Assembly: GCF_000400995.2 (NCBI RefSeq)
Contig: NZ_DF238950.1
Span: forward strand, 12,100 to 76,099
Source: Acidovorax sp. MR-S7
GTDB taxonomy: Bacteria; Pseudomonadota; Gammaproteobacteria; Burkholderiales; Burkholderiaceae_C
Direction: 5' to 3'
Length of the DNA stretch: 64,000 bases
The first letter of the stretch is position 1, and each line of letters opens with the position of its first letter. Both the position numbers and the translations under genes were made by a program. A model generated the notes under the pieces. It was not told where the DNA came from. It made no database searches and saw nothing but the letters and a program-made list of their open reading frames with translations. Below are positions 24,860 to 34,343 of this stretch, piece by piece.

Positions 24860-24947
24860 CTTGCGCGGGATAGCCCAAACAATACACAATTACTCACAAT
24901 CCGCACGGTGCGCGGCCTCCGCCACGCCACCGCTTCGCGGCACCTTC

Positions 24948-27470
24948 ATGCGTCCGCCCCAGCTCTCGCTGCGCACAGCCATTACCGTCCCTTTCGCTCT
25001 GCTGTTCGCCGCCACCGTGGTGCTGCAGGCGTTCATGCAGCACCGCCAGGTGCAGCGGCTCATTGACCAGGAGAGCGAGCGGCTGCTCGCGGCCATCACC
25101 GCCACGTCGCGCAGCCGGCTGGCCGAGTACCTGGAGGTGCCGTTCGAGATCCAGCGCGGCATCGGCGACACCATCGGCCGCCAGGGCCTGTACGCGCCGG
25201 GGCGCCTGGAGGGCGTCTACACCTACCTGCACGGCGTGTTCTCCGAGGTGTATGCCCGGCACGCGCAGATCAGCCTGCTGAGCTTCGGCAGCCAGCAGGG
25301 CGAGTTCGCCGGCATCCGGCGCGAGCCCGATGGCAGCTACCGCCTGATCCTCAAGGAGAACCATGGCGAAGGGCTGATGCATATCTACCGGCAGCCCGTG
25401 CCCGGCGCCGTGGTGGCCTCCTACCCCGGCTACGACCCGCGCGAACGTCCCTGGTATGCGCCCGTGGCCCGCGCGGGCCAGGCACTGTGGTCGCCCATCT
25501 ACACCACAGCAGGCGAGCGCGGGGACATCACCATCTCGGCTGCCAGTCCGGTATACGCGGGCGGCCGGCTGATCGGCGTGATGGATGCCGACGTGCGGCT
25601 CGACAGCATGAGCCGCTTCCTGCGCGAGGAGGCGCTGCGCGGCCAGGCCCAGGTGCTGGTGGTGGACGCGCAGGGCTACCTGGTGGCGCATTCCGAGCCC
25701 GGCCCGGTGCTGGCCCCGGCGCAGCCCGGCACGCCCCAGGCGCAGCGCACGCGCCTGCGCATCGGCGACAGCGCCAGCCCCGTGCTGCGCAAGGCGGCCG
25801 GGTTGCTGCCGCAGGTGGCCGGCACGGGCGCGGGCTTCAGCTTCGAGGACGAAGACGAGCGCTATTTCGGCCGCGTCACGCCCTACCAGGACGCGCGCGG
25901 GCTCGATTGGCGCATCGTGGCGGTGCTGCCCGAATCCGCGCTGCTGGGCGAGACGCGCGCACAAAGCCGCCACATGCTGCTGTGGAGCCTGGCCATCGCC
26001 GCCTTCGGCCTGCTGCTGGGCCTGTGGGCGGTGCGCCAGGCGGTGCGCCCCATCCTGCGCACGGCCGAGGCAGCCAACCGCCTGGCGCACGGCGAATGGC
26101 AGGCCGCGCCGGACCGTGGCAGTGCGCTGCTCGAAACCTCCATCCTGGTGCGCGCCTTCAACGACATGGCCGAGCGCCTGCAGCAGTCGTTCCAGCAGAT
26201 GCGCGAGCTGCTGCTCTACGACAGCCTCACCCACTCGCTCACGCGGCGCGGCCTGCTCGAACGCAGCCAGTGGGCCCAGCCACGTCCGGCCGTGCTCTCC
26301 CTGGTCGGGCTGGACGACTTCCGTGCGCTCAACGACAGCGTGGGCCACGGCACGGGCGACCGGCTGCTGCAGGCCGTGTCGGAGCGCTTGCGCCAGCAGT
26401 TGCCCGAGCCCGCGCTGCTGGCCCGCCTGGGCGGCGACGAGTTCGCGGTGCTGCACTTCGACGACGCGGGCCAGCTCTCGGCCCCGGCGATGGGCGAGGC
26501 GCTGCAGGCGCTGTTCGCCGCGCCGTTCTCCGTGGGGGCCGACGAGATCCTCGTGCGCGCCTCGGTCGGCACCGTGGAGGGGCTGCTCGCGAGCGACGAC
26601 CTGCCCGAATGGCTGCGCAACGCCAGCATGGCGCTGGGCGAGGCCAAGCGGCGCGGGCGCAACCAGTCGGTGGCGTTCTCGCCCGCGCTGGCCGAGCACG
26701 CCTTCGAGCGCGCGCGCCTGTCGAACGAGCTGCGCCAGGCGCTGGAGAAGGACGAGTTCCTGGTGCACTACCAGCCCGTGGTCGACCTGGCCAGCGGGCG
26801 CATGGTGGGCGCCGAGGCGCTCGTGCGCTGGCACAGCCCCACGCGCGGCATGGTGCCGCCGGGGCTGTTCATCCCCACGGCGGAAGAGTCCGACCTGATC
26901 CTCGCACTGGGCGACTGGGTGCTGCACCGCGCCACGCACGACATCGCGCGGCAGCTCGACGCACTGCCGTCGAGGTTCGACCTGCACGTCAACGTCTCGG
27001 CGCGCCAGCTCATCCAGTCGGACTTCCCCGCCACGTTGCGCGAGGTGCTGTCGGCCAGCCGCCTGCCGCCGCACCAACTCACGCTGGAGCTGACCGAGTC
27101 GGTGCTGATCGACAGCGACGTGGCCATGCGCGAGCGCATCGCGGCCATCCACGCCCTGGGCGTGCGCATCGCCATCGACGACTTCGGCACCGGCTACTCG
27201 TCGCTGGCCTATCTGAGCCGGCTGGCGTTCGACTGCATCAAGATCGACCAGAGCTTCGTGCGCAAGCTGCTCGCGTCCGCGCAGGACGAGGCCATCGTTG
27301 CGGCCGTGCTCCACATGGCCCACGGCTTCGGCGTGACCGTGGTGGCCGAGGGCGTGGAGACCGCGGCCGAGGCCGAGCGCCTGCGCGCCATGGGCTGCCC
27401 CGGCGCGCAGGGCTACTGGTTCGGCCGGCCCGCAGCGCTGGAGCAATTGCGCGGCTGGCATGCGCCCTAG
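24948..27470 (+). CDS. membrane sensor with dCache, HAMP, GGDEF and EAL domains
   Basis: 840 residues. A first transmembrane helix (~10-30) leads to a large periplasmic dCache-type sensor (~35-335; YDPRERPWYAPVARAG and a following TISAASPVY strand are typical), then a second helix (~345-365) and HAMP. The GGDEF domain has an intact GGDEF at 495-499, preceded by the DSLTHSLTRRG motif. The EAL domain has E623-A-L, DDFGTGYSSL, KIDQSFV and AEGVET, so phosphodiesterase activity is expected. Whether it also makes cyclic di-GMP is open. The sensed ligand could be an amino acid, as with many dCache domains. Confidence 0.92.
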   Translation: MRPPQLSLRTAITVPFALLFAATVVLQAFMQHRQVQRLIDQESERLLAAITATSRSRLAEYLEVPFEIQRGIGDTIGRQGLYAPGRLEGVYTYLHGVFSEVYARHAQISLLSFGSQQGEFAGIRREPDGSYRLILKENHGEGLMHIYRQPVPGAVVASYPGYDPRERPWYAPVARAGQALWSPIYTTAGERGDITISAASPVYAGGRLIGVMDADVRLDSMSRFLREEALRGQAQVLVVDAQGYLVAHSEPGPVLAPAQPGTPQAQRTRLRIGDSASPVLRKAAGLLPQVAGTGAGFSFEDEDERYFGRVTPYQDARGLDWRIVAVLPESALLGETRAQSRHMLLWSLAIAAFGLLLGLWAVRQAVRPILRTAEAANRLAHGEWQAAPDRGSALLETSILVRAFNDMAERLQQSFQQMRELLLYDSLTHSLTRRGLLERSQWAQPRPAVLSLVGLDDFRALNDSVGHGTGDRLLQAVSERLRQQLPEPALLARLGGDEFAVLHFDDAGQLSAPAMGEALQALFAAPFSVGADEILVRASVGTVEGLLASDDLPEWLRNASMALGEAKRRGRNQSVAFSPALAEHAFERARLSNELRQALEKDEFLVHYQPVVDLASGRMVGAEALVRWHSPTRGMVPPGLFIPTAEESDLILALGDWVLHRATHDIARQLDALPSRFDLHVNVSARQLIQSDFPATLREVLSASRLPPHQLTLELTESVLIDSDVAMRERIAAIHALGVRIAIDDFGTGYSSLAYLSRLAFDCIKIDQSFVRKLLASAQDEAIVAAVLHMAHGFGVTVVAEGVETAAEAERLRAMGCPGAQGYWFGRPAALEQLRGWHAP

Positions 27471-27478
27471 AATGCAGC

Positions 27479-27527
27479 TCCTTTTTCAATAGCTTCCAGC
27501 GCTTGGTGCACAAGCGCTGGAGGCCCG
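27479..27527 (-). repeat. dispersed palindromic repeat, family A copy 6
   Basis: Inverted copy: ATAGCTTCCAGCGCTT, spacer GGTGCAC, AAGCGCTGGAGGCC. The GGAGG inside it is an SD-like sequence, but it is 22 bases from the next ATG; a nearer GAAGGA is the likelier ribosome site. Confidence 0.85.
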
Positions 27528-27545
27528 AAACACCGAAGGAATGCC

Positions 27546-27998
27546 ATGAATGCACCCGCCGCCGCCTTCGCCTCCAAGGTCGATGCCTGGCTCGCCGTTC
27601 TGCTGCTGGGCAGCGTGGTGGCGGTGCTCGTCGCCGTGGGCGCCGCGTGGCCGCGCGCGGCCGCGCCGTCCGCGGTGGCGGTGCTGGCCGCCACGCTGGC
27701 GCTGGGCGCCGGTCTGCCGCTGTGGATCGTGGCGTCCACCGGCTACCGCATCGAAGACGGCGAGCTGCTGATCCGCAGCGGCCCGATGCGCTGGCGCATC
27801 CCGGTGCAGGACATCCGGCGCATCGAGGCCTCGCGCAGCTGGCTCTCCTCGCCCGCGCTGTCGCTGGACCGGCTGCGCATCCACCACTGCCGCGCCACCG
27901 GGCGCATGCGCCAGGTGCTGGTGTCGCCCCGCGACCGGCAGGGCTTCGTGCAGGCGCTGCAGCTGCTCAATCCGAACATCGCGGTGCAGGGGCTGTGA
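27546..27998 (+). CDS. membrane protein with bacterial PH (YyaB-like) domain
   Basis: 150 residues. Two membrane helices occupy about 13-35 and 42-62 (LAVLLLGSVVAVLVAVG and a second hydrophobic run), followed by a short PH-like beta domain: YRIEDGELLIRSGPMRWRIP, DIRRIEASRSWLSSPALSLDRLRI. This order matches the bPH_4 (YyaB-like) family of unknown function. GAAGGA lies a few bases before the ATG. It is followed by one base and then the monooxygenase-like gene, so the two are co-transcribed. Confidence 0.75.
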   Translation: MNAPAAAFASKVDAWLAVLLLGSVVAVLVAVGAAWPRAAAPSAVAVLAATLALGAGLPLWIVASTGYRIEDGELLIRSGPMRWRIPVQDIRRIEASRSWLSSPALSLDRLRIHHCRATGRMRQVLVSPRDRQGFVQALQLLNPNIAVQGL

Positions 27999-27999
27999 G

Positions 28000-28326
28000 A
28001 TGTACACATCGACCTTCACCTTCGCCAAGAAGCAGTACGACGACGACTTCCACCGCCTGGACCAGGCGATCGCCGAAGCCGCCAAGCAGATTCCCGGCTA
28101 CCTGGGCGAGGAGGCGTGGGAAAACGACCGCCTGATCTCCAACGTCTACTACTGGGACAGCCTGGAGGCGCTGCAGGCCCTGATGCGGCACCCCACGCAT
28201 CTGCAGGCCAAGGCCCGGCAGGCCGAATGGCTCGATGGCTACCAGGTGGTGATCTCGCAGGTGCTGCGGACCTATGGCGACGGCAAGCTGAGCGGGCTGC
28301 CGCTGGCGACGGCGGCCACGCCCTGA
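28000..28326 (+). CDS. antibiotic biosynthesis monooxygenase-like (ABM fold) protein
   Basis: 108 residues with the dimeric alpha-beta ABM fold pattern: YTSTFTFAKKQYDDDFHRLDQA, IPGYLGEEAWENDRLISNVYYWDSLEAL, then a short helix MRHPTHLQAKARQAEWLDGYQVVISQVLRTYG. Such proteins are small oxygenases or stress proteins of mostly unknown substrate. Start ATG at 28000, one base after the previous stop. Function cannot be specified. Confidence 0.75.
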   Translation: MYTSTFTFAKKQYDDDFHRLDQAIAEAAKQIPGYLGEEAWENDRLISNVYYWDSLEALQALMRHPTHLQAKARQAEWLDGYQVVISQVLRTYGDGKLSGLPLATAATP

Positions 28327-28340
28327 TCCGCCAACGCTCT

Positions 28341-28390
28341 CCTATTCATAGCTGCTCGCGCTTTCCGCACAAGCGCTGCAGGCACTTTCC
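28341..28390 (-). repeat. dispersed palindromic repeat, family A copy 7
   Basis: Inverted copy: CATAGCTGCTCGCGCTT, spacer TCCGCAC, AAGCGCTGCAGGC. It fills the convergent gap between the ABM gene and the MocR gene. Confidence 0.85.
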
Positions 28391-28392
28391 AT

Positions 28393-29871
28393 TCAAATCT
28401 TCACACGCCGCAGCACCCCCGCCAGCGTCTTCACGCCCGCCTCCAGCTCCTGCGGCGCATAGGCCGCGAAGCCCATGAGGAACCCGGCCTCGGCCGGCGC
28501 GGCGGCATACAGGGCCGACAGCCCCTGCAGGTCGATGCCCGCGCGGCGCGCGGCATCGACGGCGGCGCGCTCGGGCATGTCGCGGGTGAAAACGCAGGGC
28601 ATCTGCATGCCGCCCGCAGGCACGCGCGGCTGCACCCAGGCGGCCAGGTGTTCCTGCACCAGCCGCGCCAGCGCGTCGCGCCGCGCGGCATACAGGCCGC
28701 GCATGGCGCGCACGTGGGCGCCAAAGTGCCCGCCCTCGATGAAGCGCGCCAGCGTGAGCTGGGCGATGGGCGCGCTGTGCCCGTCCAGCAGCGTGCGCGC
28801 CACCGCCATGGGCGCCACGAGCTGCGGCGGCAGCACCAGGTAGCCGATGCGCAGGCCCGGGAACAGCGACTTGCTGAAGGTGCCGATGTAGAGCGTGCGC
28901 TCGTGCGCGTCCAGCCCCTGCACGCAGGCTGTGGGCTTGCCGGCGTAGTGGAATTCGCTGTCGTAGTCGTCCTCGATGATCCAGGCCTGGTGCCGGTGCG
29001 CCCAGTCCACCACGGCCAGGCGCCGCTCCAGCGCCAGCGTGGCGCCGGTGGGGTACTGGTGCGAAGGGGTGAGGTACACGGCGCGCGCCGATGGCGCTTC
29101 GTCATCCAGGCGCTGCACCTGCATGCCGCCGCCATCCACCGGCACGGGCACGCAGGCCAGGCCCGCCGCCTCGAAGGCCCTGCGCGCGCCGTGGTAAAGC
29201 GGGTCTTCCACGCAGATGCGCTCGCCCGCGTCGAGCAGCACCGTGGCGCACAGGGCCAGCGCCTGCTGCGAGCTGGTGAGCACCAGCACGCGCTCGGGCG
29301 TGGCGCGGGCGCCGCGCTCCAGGTTCACGTAGTCGGCGATGGCGCGGCGCAGCGGCTCCACGCCCTGCGGCGGGCTGTGCAGCAGGGCGCTGGCGCCGTG
29401 TTCCTTGAGCACCTGGCGCTGCAGGCGCTCCCAGGTGGCGAGCGCAAAGGCGCGCGTGTCGGGCAGGCCGGGCGCGAAGGGGCGCGGCGCGAGGAAGTCG
29501 CGCACGCCGCCGCCCCGGTACAGCGCCTCGCCGCGCAGGCTCAGGCGCGGAGCGCCCGCCGGCGCGGCAGGCCGCCGGGCCTGCGCGCCCAGGCGCTGCG
29601 CGCGCGGCGACACGAAGCTGCCGCTGCCCACGCGCCGCTCGATGAAGCCCTCGGCATGCAGCTGGCCGTAGGCCGCCTCCACCGTGTCGCGCGACACGCC
29701 CAGCGAGCGCGCCAGCGCGCGCGAAGCGGGCAGCGGCTGGCCGCCGCCCAGCGCCCCTTCCAGGATCAGCTGCCGCAGCGCGCGCTGCACGCGCGCGTGC
29801 AGCGGCAGCGCGGCATGGGCGGGGTCGGCCAGCCAGGCCTTCACGGATTCGAGTTGGGCGTGCTTGAACAA
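28393..29871 (-). CDS. pdxR: MocR-family regulator, probable PdxR (PLP-sensing)
   Basis: 492 residues: an N-terminal GntR-type winged helix (LPLHARVQRALRQLILEG, LPASRALARSLGVSRDTVEAAY) joined by a linker to a class I aminotransferase-like domain. That domain has SSQQALALCATVLL, the EDDYDSEFHY motif (Asp contacts the PLP ring) and FSKSLFPGLRIGY, whose Lys should bind PLP. MocR proteins of this kind use PLP as effector; PdxR members control vitamin B6 genes. It diverges from an operon holding yggS and pdxY, which supports the PdxR call. AAAAGTGGAT in the 89-base gap resembles reported PdxR sites. Confidence 0.85.
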   Translation of the reverse strand: MFKHAQLESVKAWLADPAHAALPLHARVQRALRQLILEGALGGGQPLPASRALARSLGVSRDTVEAAYGQLHAEGFIERRVGSGSFVSPRAQRLGAQARRPAAPAGAPRLSLRGEALYRGGGVRDFLAPRPFAPGLPDTRAFALATWERLQRQVLKEHGASALLHSPPQGVEPLRRAIADYVNLERGARATPERVLVLTSSQQALALCATVLLDAGERICVEDPLYHGARRAFEAAGLACVPVPVDGGGMQVQRLDDEAPSARAVYLTPSHQYPTGATLALERRLAVVDWAHRHQAWIIEDDYDSEFHYAGKPTACVQGLDAHERTLYIGTFSKSLFPGLRIGYLVLPPQLVAPMAVARTLLDGHSAPIAQLTLARFIEGGHFGAHVRAMRGLYAARRDALARLVQEHLAAWVQPRVPAGGMQMPCVFTRDMPERAAVDAARRAGIDLQGLSALYAAAPAEAGFLMGFAAYAPQELEAGVKTLAGVLRRVKI

Positions 29872-29893
29872 TTGGCTGGGTCTTCCTGGAAAA

Positions 29894-29943
29894 AGTGGAT
29901 GGTTGCTTCAGGCCATTTTAGGAATACAAAAGCGGCTTCCACT
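29894..29943. promoter_or_regulatory. candidate MocR/PdxR binding region
   Basis: AGTGGA (29894-29899) and TCCACT (29938-29943) form inverted copies 44 bp apart in the divergent spacer. From memory, the PdxR motif reported in Corynebacterium contains AAAGTGGW, matching AAAGTGGA here. AT-rich sequence with TTTTAGG and AATACAAAA lies between them. The assignment rests on this resemblance and the position. Confidence 0.45.
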
Positions 29944-29960
29944 GGTTTACCTCACGGCCC

Positions 29961-31178
29961 ATGCAGCAAGCACACCCCTCCCCTTTGCGCCCGCGCGATC
30001 TGGTTCACCCCATCGTGGCCGGGCTGGTCTCGGTCATCGTCAACTACGGCGGCACGTTCATCCTGGTGTTCCAGGCCGCCCAGGTGGCCGGCCTGGGGCC
30101 GGCGCTGACGGCCTCGTGGGTATGGTCGATCTCCATCGGCGTGGGGGTCACGGGCGTGCTGCTGAGCTGGATGACGCGCGCGCCGGTCATCACTGCCTGG
30201 TCCACGCCGGCGGCGGCGTTCCTCGTGACCGCGCTGGGCACCACGCCCTATGCCGAGGCCGTGGGCGCCTACCTGATCTCGGCGGCGGCCTTCGTGGCGC
30301 TGGGGCTGTCGGGCTGGTTCGACCGCGTGATCCGCTGGATTCCGCCCGGCGTGGCGGCCGGGCTGCTGGCGGGCATCCTGCTGCAGTTCGGCATCCGGGC
30401 GTTCGGCGGCATGGGCATCGACCCGCTGCTGGCCGGGCTGCTGGTGCTGGCCTACGTGCTGCTGCGGCGCGTGGCGGCACGCTGGGCGGTGGTCGGCATC
30501 CTGCTGCTGGGCCTGGGCTTTCTGCTGGCGCAGGGGCGGGTGGACCTGTCCAGCCTGCGCCTGCAGTTCGCGGCGCCGGTGTTCACGATGCCCGCGTTCT
30601 CGCTCAACGCGCTGCTCAGCGTGGCGCTGCCGCTATTCCTCATCACGCTCAGCGGCCAGTACATGCCCGGCATGCTGGTGCTGCGCGGCGACGGCTACGC
30701 CACCAGCGCCAGCCCCATCGTCGCCGTGACCGGGCTGGGTTCGCTGCTGATGGCGCCGTTCGGCGCGCACGCCTTCAACCTCGCGGCCATCACCGCCGCC
30801 ATCTGCACCGGGCGCGAGGCGCACGAGGATCCGTCCAAGCGCTGGATCGCGGGCATCGCGGCGGGCTTGTGCTACATCCTCGTGGGCGTGTTCGGCGTCA
30901 CGCTGGCGGCGGTCTTCATGGCGCTGCCGGCCACCTTCATCACCACGCTGGCGGGGCTGGCGCTGCTGGGCACCATCGGCACCAGCCTGGCCACGGCCCT
31001 GGCGGATGCGAAGGCGCGCGAGTCGGCCCTCATCACCTTCCTGGCCGCCGCCGCCAACATCACGCTGCTGGGCATCGGCGGCGCGTTCTGGGGGCTGGTG
31101 GTCGGGCTGATGGCCCACGCGGTGCTGCATGGCCGCCTGCCACGGCCCGCCCTTGCCGGTAAAGGAGCCGTGTCATGA
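29961..31178 (+). CDS. BenE-family permease, candidate vitamin B6 transporter
   Basis: 405-residue inner-membrane protein with about 12 hydrophobic segments. The BenE (benzoate/H+ symporter) family shows in VWSISIGVGVTGVLLSW, APVITAWSTPAAAFLV, FGAHAFNLAAITAAICTGREAHEDP and ALADAKARESALITFLAAA. No benzoate genes are nearby. Instead it is the first gene of an operon with yggS, pdxY and argD and faces a PdxR-like regulator. I therefore infer uptake of a pyridoxal-type vitamer or a related aromatic ring; benzoate remains the default by homology. It overlaps yggS by ATGA. Confidence 0.8.
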   Translation: MQQAHPSPLRPRDLVHPIVAGLVSVIVNYGGTFILVFQAAQVAGLGPALTASWVWSISIGVGVTGVLLSWMTRAPVITAWSTPAAAFLVTALGTTPYAEAVGAYLISAAAFVALGLSGWFDRVIRWIPPGVAAGLLAGILLQFGIRAFGGMGIDPLLAGLLVLAYVLLRRVAARWAVVGILLLGLGFLLAQGRVDLSSLRLQFAAPVFTMPAFSLNALLSVALPLFLITLSGQYMPGMLVLRGDGYATSASPIVAVTGLGSLLMAPFGAHAFNLAAITAAICTGREAHEDPSKRWIAGIAAGLCYILVGVFGVTLAAVFMALPATFITTLAGLALLGTIGTSLATALADAKARESALITFLAAAANITLLGIGGAFWGLVVGLMAHAVLHGRLPRPALAGKGAVS

Positions 31179-31972
31179 CAGCCACCCGCCACGACCAGCA
31201 CGGCCGCTATCCCCAGGCTGCCACGCTGCAGGACTTTGAGCGCCACCTGGCCTTTGTACAGGCACGCATCGCCGCCGCCTGCGCGCGCGTGGGGCGCTAC
31301 CCGGCCAGCGTGCGCCTGCTGCCCGTGAGCAAGACCCAGCCCGAGGCCAGCGTGCGCCTGGCCCACGCGGCGGGCTGCCGCCTGCTGGGCGAGAACAAGC
31401 CGCAGGAGGCCCACGGCAAATGGCTCGCCACGCAGGACCTGGCCGATCTGCGCTGGTCGGTCATCGGCCACCTGCAGACCAACAAGGCCAAGCTGGTGGC
31501 GCGCTTCGCCAGCGAATTCCAGGCGCTCGACAGCCTGCGCGTAGCCGAGGCGCTGGAGCGCCGCCTGCAGGCCGAGGGCCGCGCGCTCGATGTGTTCGTG
31601 CAGGTCAACACCTCGGGCGAGGCCAGCAAGTACGGCCTGCCGCCCGGGGAGGTTGCGGCCTTTTTGCGCGCCCTGCCCGCCTTCCCGGCGCTGCGCGTGC
31701 GCGGGCTGATGACGCTGGCGCTGTTCTCCAGCGAGGCCGAGCGCGTGCGCCGCTGCTTCGTGCTGCTGCGCACGCTGCGCGACCGGCTGCGCCAGGAAGC
31801 GCCCGCGGGCATCGCGCTGGAGGAGCTGTCGATGGGCATGTCGGGCGACTTCGAGATCGCCATCGAGGAAGGCGCCACCGTCGTGCGCGTGGGCCAGGCG
31901 ATCTTCGGCGCGCGGGCGCTGCCCGACAGCCACTACTGGCCGCAGGCCGCCACCCCGGGAGAGCAGCCATGA
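31175..31972 (+). CDS. yggS: PLP-binding homeostasis protein, YggS/PROSC family
   Basis: 265-residue cytoplasmic protein with the single alanine-racemase-like barrel of the YggS family. PLP lysine K53 lies in [13 protein letters not shown]; further marks are [38 protein letters not shown] and [23 protein letters not shown]. YggS binds PLP and buffers its level without a known enzymatic reaction. It is longer at the N-terminus than E. coli YggS (234). It sits between the permease and pdxY with ATGA overlaps on both sides, strong support for a B6 operon. Confidence 0.92.
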   Translation: MTATRHDQHGRYPQAATLQDFERHLAFVQARIAAACARVGRYPASVRLLPVSKTQPEASVRLAHAAGCRLLGENKPQEAHGKWLATQDLADLRWSVIGHLQTNKAKLVARFASEFQALDSLRVAEALERRLQAEGRALDVFVQVNTSGEASKYGLPPGEVAAFLRALPAFPALRVRGLMTLALFSSEAERVRRCFVLLRTLRDRLRQEAPAGIALEELSMGMSGDFEIAIEEGATVVRVGQAIFGARALPDSHYWPQAATPGEQP

Positions 31973-32793
31973 CCGGCCTGGAACCCCTGCGGCTGGACGT
32001 GGTGTCGGTGCAGTCCCAGGTGGTCTACGGCCGCGTGGGCAACAACGCCGCCGTGCCCACGCTGGAGGCGCTGGGCCTCGCGGTGGCTGCCGTGCCCACG
32101 GTGCTGCTCAGCAACACGCCGCACTACCCCACGCTGCACGGCGGCGCGGTCCCGCTCGACTGGTTCGACGGCTACCTGCGCGACCTGTCGGCGCGCGGCG
32201 CGCTGCATGCGCTGCGCGCGCTGGTGGTGGGCTACCTGGGCGATCCGGCGCAGGCCGCCGTGCTGGCCGGCTGGGCCCGCGCCCTGCTGGCCGAACGCGC
32301 CGGGCTGCGCATCGTGCTCGACCCGGTGCTGGGCGACCACGACACCGGCGTCTACGTCGCCCCCGGCATGGCCGAGGCCTGCCGCACGCATCTGCTGCCG
32401 CTGGCCAGCGGCCTCACGCCCAACGGCTTCGAGCTGGCGCAGCTCACCGGCATGCCCGTGGACGACATGGACGGCGTGGTGGCCGCCGCGCGCACGCTGC
32501 TCACCGGCCGCACGCAATGGGTGGCCGTGACCAGCGCCGCACCGGCCACCTGGCCGCCGGACGCCATGCGCGTGGTGCTGGTCACCGCCACGCAGGCGCA
32601 GTCCATCACGCACCCGCGCATCGACGCCGCCCCCAAGGGCACCGGCGACCTGTTCTGCGCCGCGCTCACCGGCCACTGGCTGCAGGGCCTGGCGCTGCCC
32701 GAGGCGGCCGCGCGCGCCTGCGACCACGTGGTGCGCGCACTGCAGCGCACGCGCCAGGCGCGCAGCGCCGAACTGTTGCTGCCCACGCCATGA
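31969..32793 (+). CDS. pdxY: pyridoxal kinase
   Basis: Phosphorylates pyridoxal to PLP in the salvage pathway. 274 residues of the ribokinase-like PdxK/PdxY family: [21 protein letters not shown] at the start, [37 protein letters not shown], and the catalytic GTGDLF near residue 225 with the base Asp. The ATG overlaps the yggS stop (ATGA), and the next gene overlaps its stop the same way. Confidence 0.93.
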   Translation: MTGLEPLRLDVVSVQSQVVYGRVGNNAAVPTLEALGLAVAAVPTVLLSNTPHYPTLHGGAVPLDWFDGYLRDLSARGALHALRALVVGYLGDPAQAAVLAGWARALLAERAGLRIVLDPVLGDHDTGVYVAPGMAEACRTHLLPLASGLTPNGFELAQLTGMPVDDMDGVVAAARTLLTGRTQWVAVTSAAPATWPPDAMRVVLVTATQAQSITHPRIDAAPKGTGDLFCAALTGHWLQGLALPEAAARACDHVVRALQRTRQARSAELLLPTP

Positions 32794-33986
32794 CCCCACA
32801 CCCCTCGCCCCACCTGATGCCCGCCTACGCGCGCCAGCCCATCGCCTTCGAGCGCGGTGAAGGCGCCCGCCTGTGGGACACCCACGGCAACGAATACCTC
32901 GACGCCATCGCCGGCGTGGCCGTGACCAGCCTGGGCCATGCCCACCCGGAGATCGCCGCCGCCATCGCCGAGCAGGCCGCGCTGCTGCTGCACACCTCCA
33001 ACGTCTTTCGCATCGGCTGGCAGGAGCGGCTGGGCGAGCGCCTGTGCGCGCTGGCCGGCATGGAGCGCGCGTTCTTCTGCAACTCGGGCGCCGAGGCCAA
33101 CGAGACCGCGCTGAAACTGGCGCGCCTGCACGGCCGCCGCGCCCAGGTGGCCCTGCCCCAGGTGCTGGTCATGGAGCACAGCTTCCACGGCCGCACGCTG
33201 GCCACGCTGGCGGCCACGGGCAACCCCGCGGCCCATGCCGGTTTCGAGCCGCTGCTGCCCGGCTTCGTGCGCGTGCCCGGCAACGACCTGGACGCCGCCC
33301 GCCAGGCCGCCGCGCAGGCGCCCGGCATCGTCGCCGTGCTGCTGGAGACGGTGCAGGGCGAAGGCGGCGTGCGGCCCGTCGGCGCCGACTACCTGCGCGG
33401 ACTGCGCGCGCTGTGCGACGCGCGCGACTGGCTGCTGATGGTGGACGAGGTGCAGACCGGGCTGGGCCGCACCGGCCAGTGGTTCGGCTACCAGCACGCG
33501 GGCATCGCGCCCGACGTGGTGACGCTGGCCAAGGCCCTGGGCAACGGCTTTCCCATCGGCGCCTGCCTGGCGCGCGGCCCGGCCGCGCGGCTGTTTTCGC
33601 CGGGCCAGCACGGCTCGACGTTCGGCGGCAATCCGCTGGCCTGCCGCGTGGCCTGGACGGTGCTCGATGTCATGGAGCGCGGCCAGCTGCCCCGGCGCGC
33701 CGCCGTGCTGGGGCAACGCCTGCTCGCGCGGCTGCGGGAGCGGCTCGGCGGGCATCCGCATGTGGTGGCCATCCGCGGCCAGGGGCTGATGGTGGGGATC
33801 GAACTGGATCGGGACTGCCAGGAGCTGATGGGCCTGGCGCTGGAGCGCGAGCGCTTGTTGATTACCGTGACGCGGGGAGCCACGATTCGTTTGCTGCCGC
33901 CGCTGGTGTGCGATGAAGCGCAGATCGATGACATCGTGGAGCGGCTTGGCAGGGTGCTGGAGAATGTGATTGAAATCGGGCTCTAG
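32790..33986 (+). CDS. argD: acetylornithine transaminase (class III aminotransferase)
   Basis: PLP enzyme of arginine synthesis that converts N-acetylglutamate semialdehyde to N-acetylornithine. 398 residues with [30 protein letters not shown], the ring-contacting Asp in [15 protein letters not shown], the PLP lysine K248 in [13 protein letters not shown] and [11 protein letters not shown] role as another omega-aminotransferase is possible. As a PLP consumer in a PLP operon it may be a passenger or a regulated target. The stop codon TAG (33984-33986) lies inside a repeat copy. Confidence 0.88.
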   Translation: MTPHPSPHLMPAYARQPIAFERGEGARLWDTHGNEYLDAIAGVAVTSLGHAHPEIAAAIAEQAALLLHTSNVFRIGWQERLGERLCALAGMERAFFCNSGAEANETALKLARLHGRRAQVALPQVLVMEHSFHGRTLATLAATGNPAAHAGFEPLLPGFVRVPGNDLDAARQAAAQAPGIVAVLLETVQGEGGVRPVGADYLRGLRALCDARDWLLMVDEVQTGLGRTGQWFGYQHAGIAPDVVTLAKALGNGFPIGACLARGPAARLFSPGQHGSTFGGNPLACRVAWTVLDVMERGQLPRRAAVLGQRLLARLRERLGGHPHVVAIRGQGLMVGIELDRDCQELMGLALERERLLITVTRGATIRLLPPLVCDEAQIDDIVERLGRVLENVIEIGL

Positions 33987-34027
33987 CGCTTATGCAGAAA
34001 GCGCAAGCAGCTATTCTTTTTGAGCAC
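33979..34027 (+). repeat. dispersed palindromic repeat, family A copy 8
   Basis: GGGCTCTAGCGCTT, spacer, AAAGCGCAAGCAGCTATT and a tail with GAGCA. Its CTAG supplies the TAG stop codon of argD. Confidence 0.85.
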
Positions 34028-34343
34028 TTGCCGGTTGATTTGGATGCGGCTGGCCGGGATGTGCGCCCGGCGGCGCACCCCGCAAGCGTTGCGGCACAGG
34101 CTGCCCCGTAGCGCAGCGAAGGGGTCGCAGGCCGCAAGGCGTGCTTCAACAATCCACAAAGACTGGAAAAGAAAGCTGCCACCCACCTACCCCGTAGAAT
34201 CGCCCCCCACAGACAACTCCGCTTGTGCCGCGTGACGGCTGAGAGGGACGCCCCCGCACCGGGGTGCGCGGCAGCCCGCCCCGAGGCCGCTCCAACGCCC
34301 AAGCCCTGTTTGCGTGTTTCGCGTTGCCCGCACCGGAGTCCCC
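34028..34343. other. intergenic region before the sulfide-oxidation genes
   Basis: With copy 8 this makes a gene-free stretch of 357 bases. It holds GC-rich inverted repeats (GTGCGCCCGGCGGCGCAC near 34060-34077; CCCCGTAGCGCAGCGAAGGGG near 34105-34125) that resemble scattered REP-like elements, a TAGAAT at 34195-34200 that could be a -10 for the cytochrome gene, and imperfect GC-rich dyads (34250-34300). I see no open frame with coding character. Confidence 0.45.

Noticed and set aside
34225-34300. GGCTGAGAGGG (34237-34247) resembling the CTGAGA core of a TPP riboswitch.
   Set aside because: The second conserved block (ACCTGAT ... GGATAATGCC) and the flanking helices are absent, and no thiamine gene follows.
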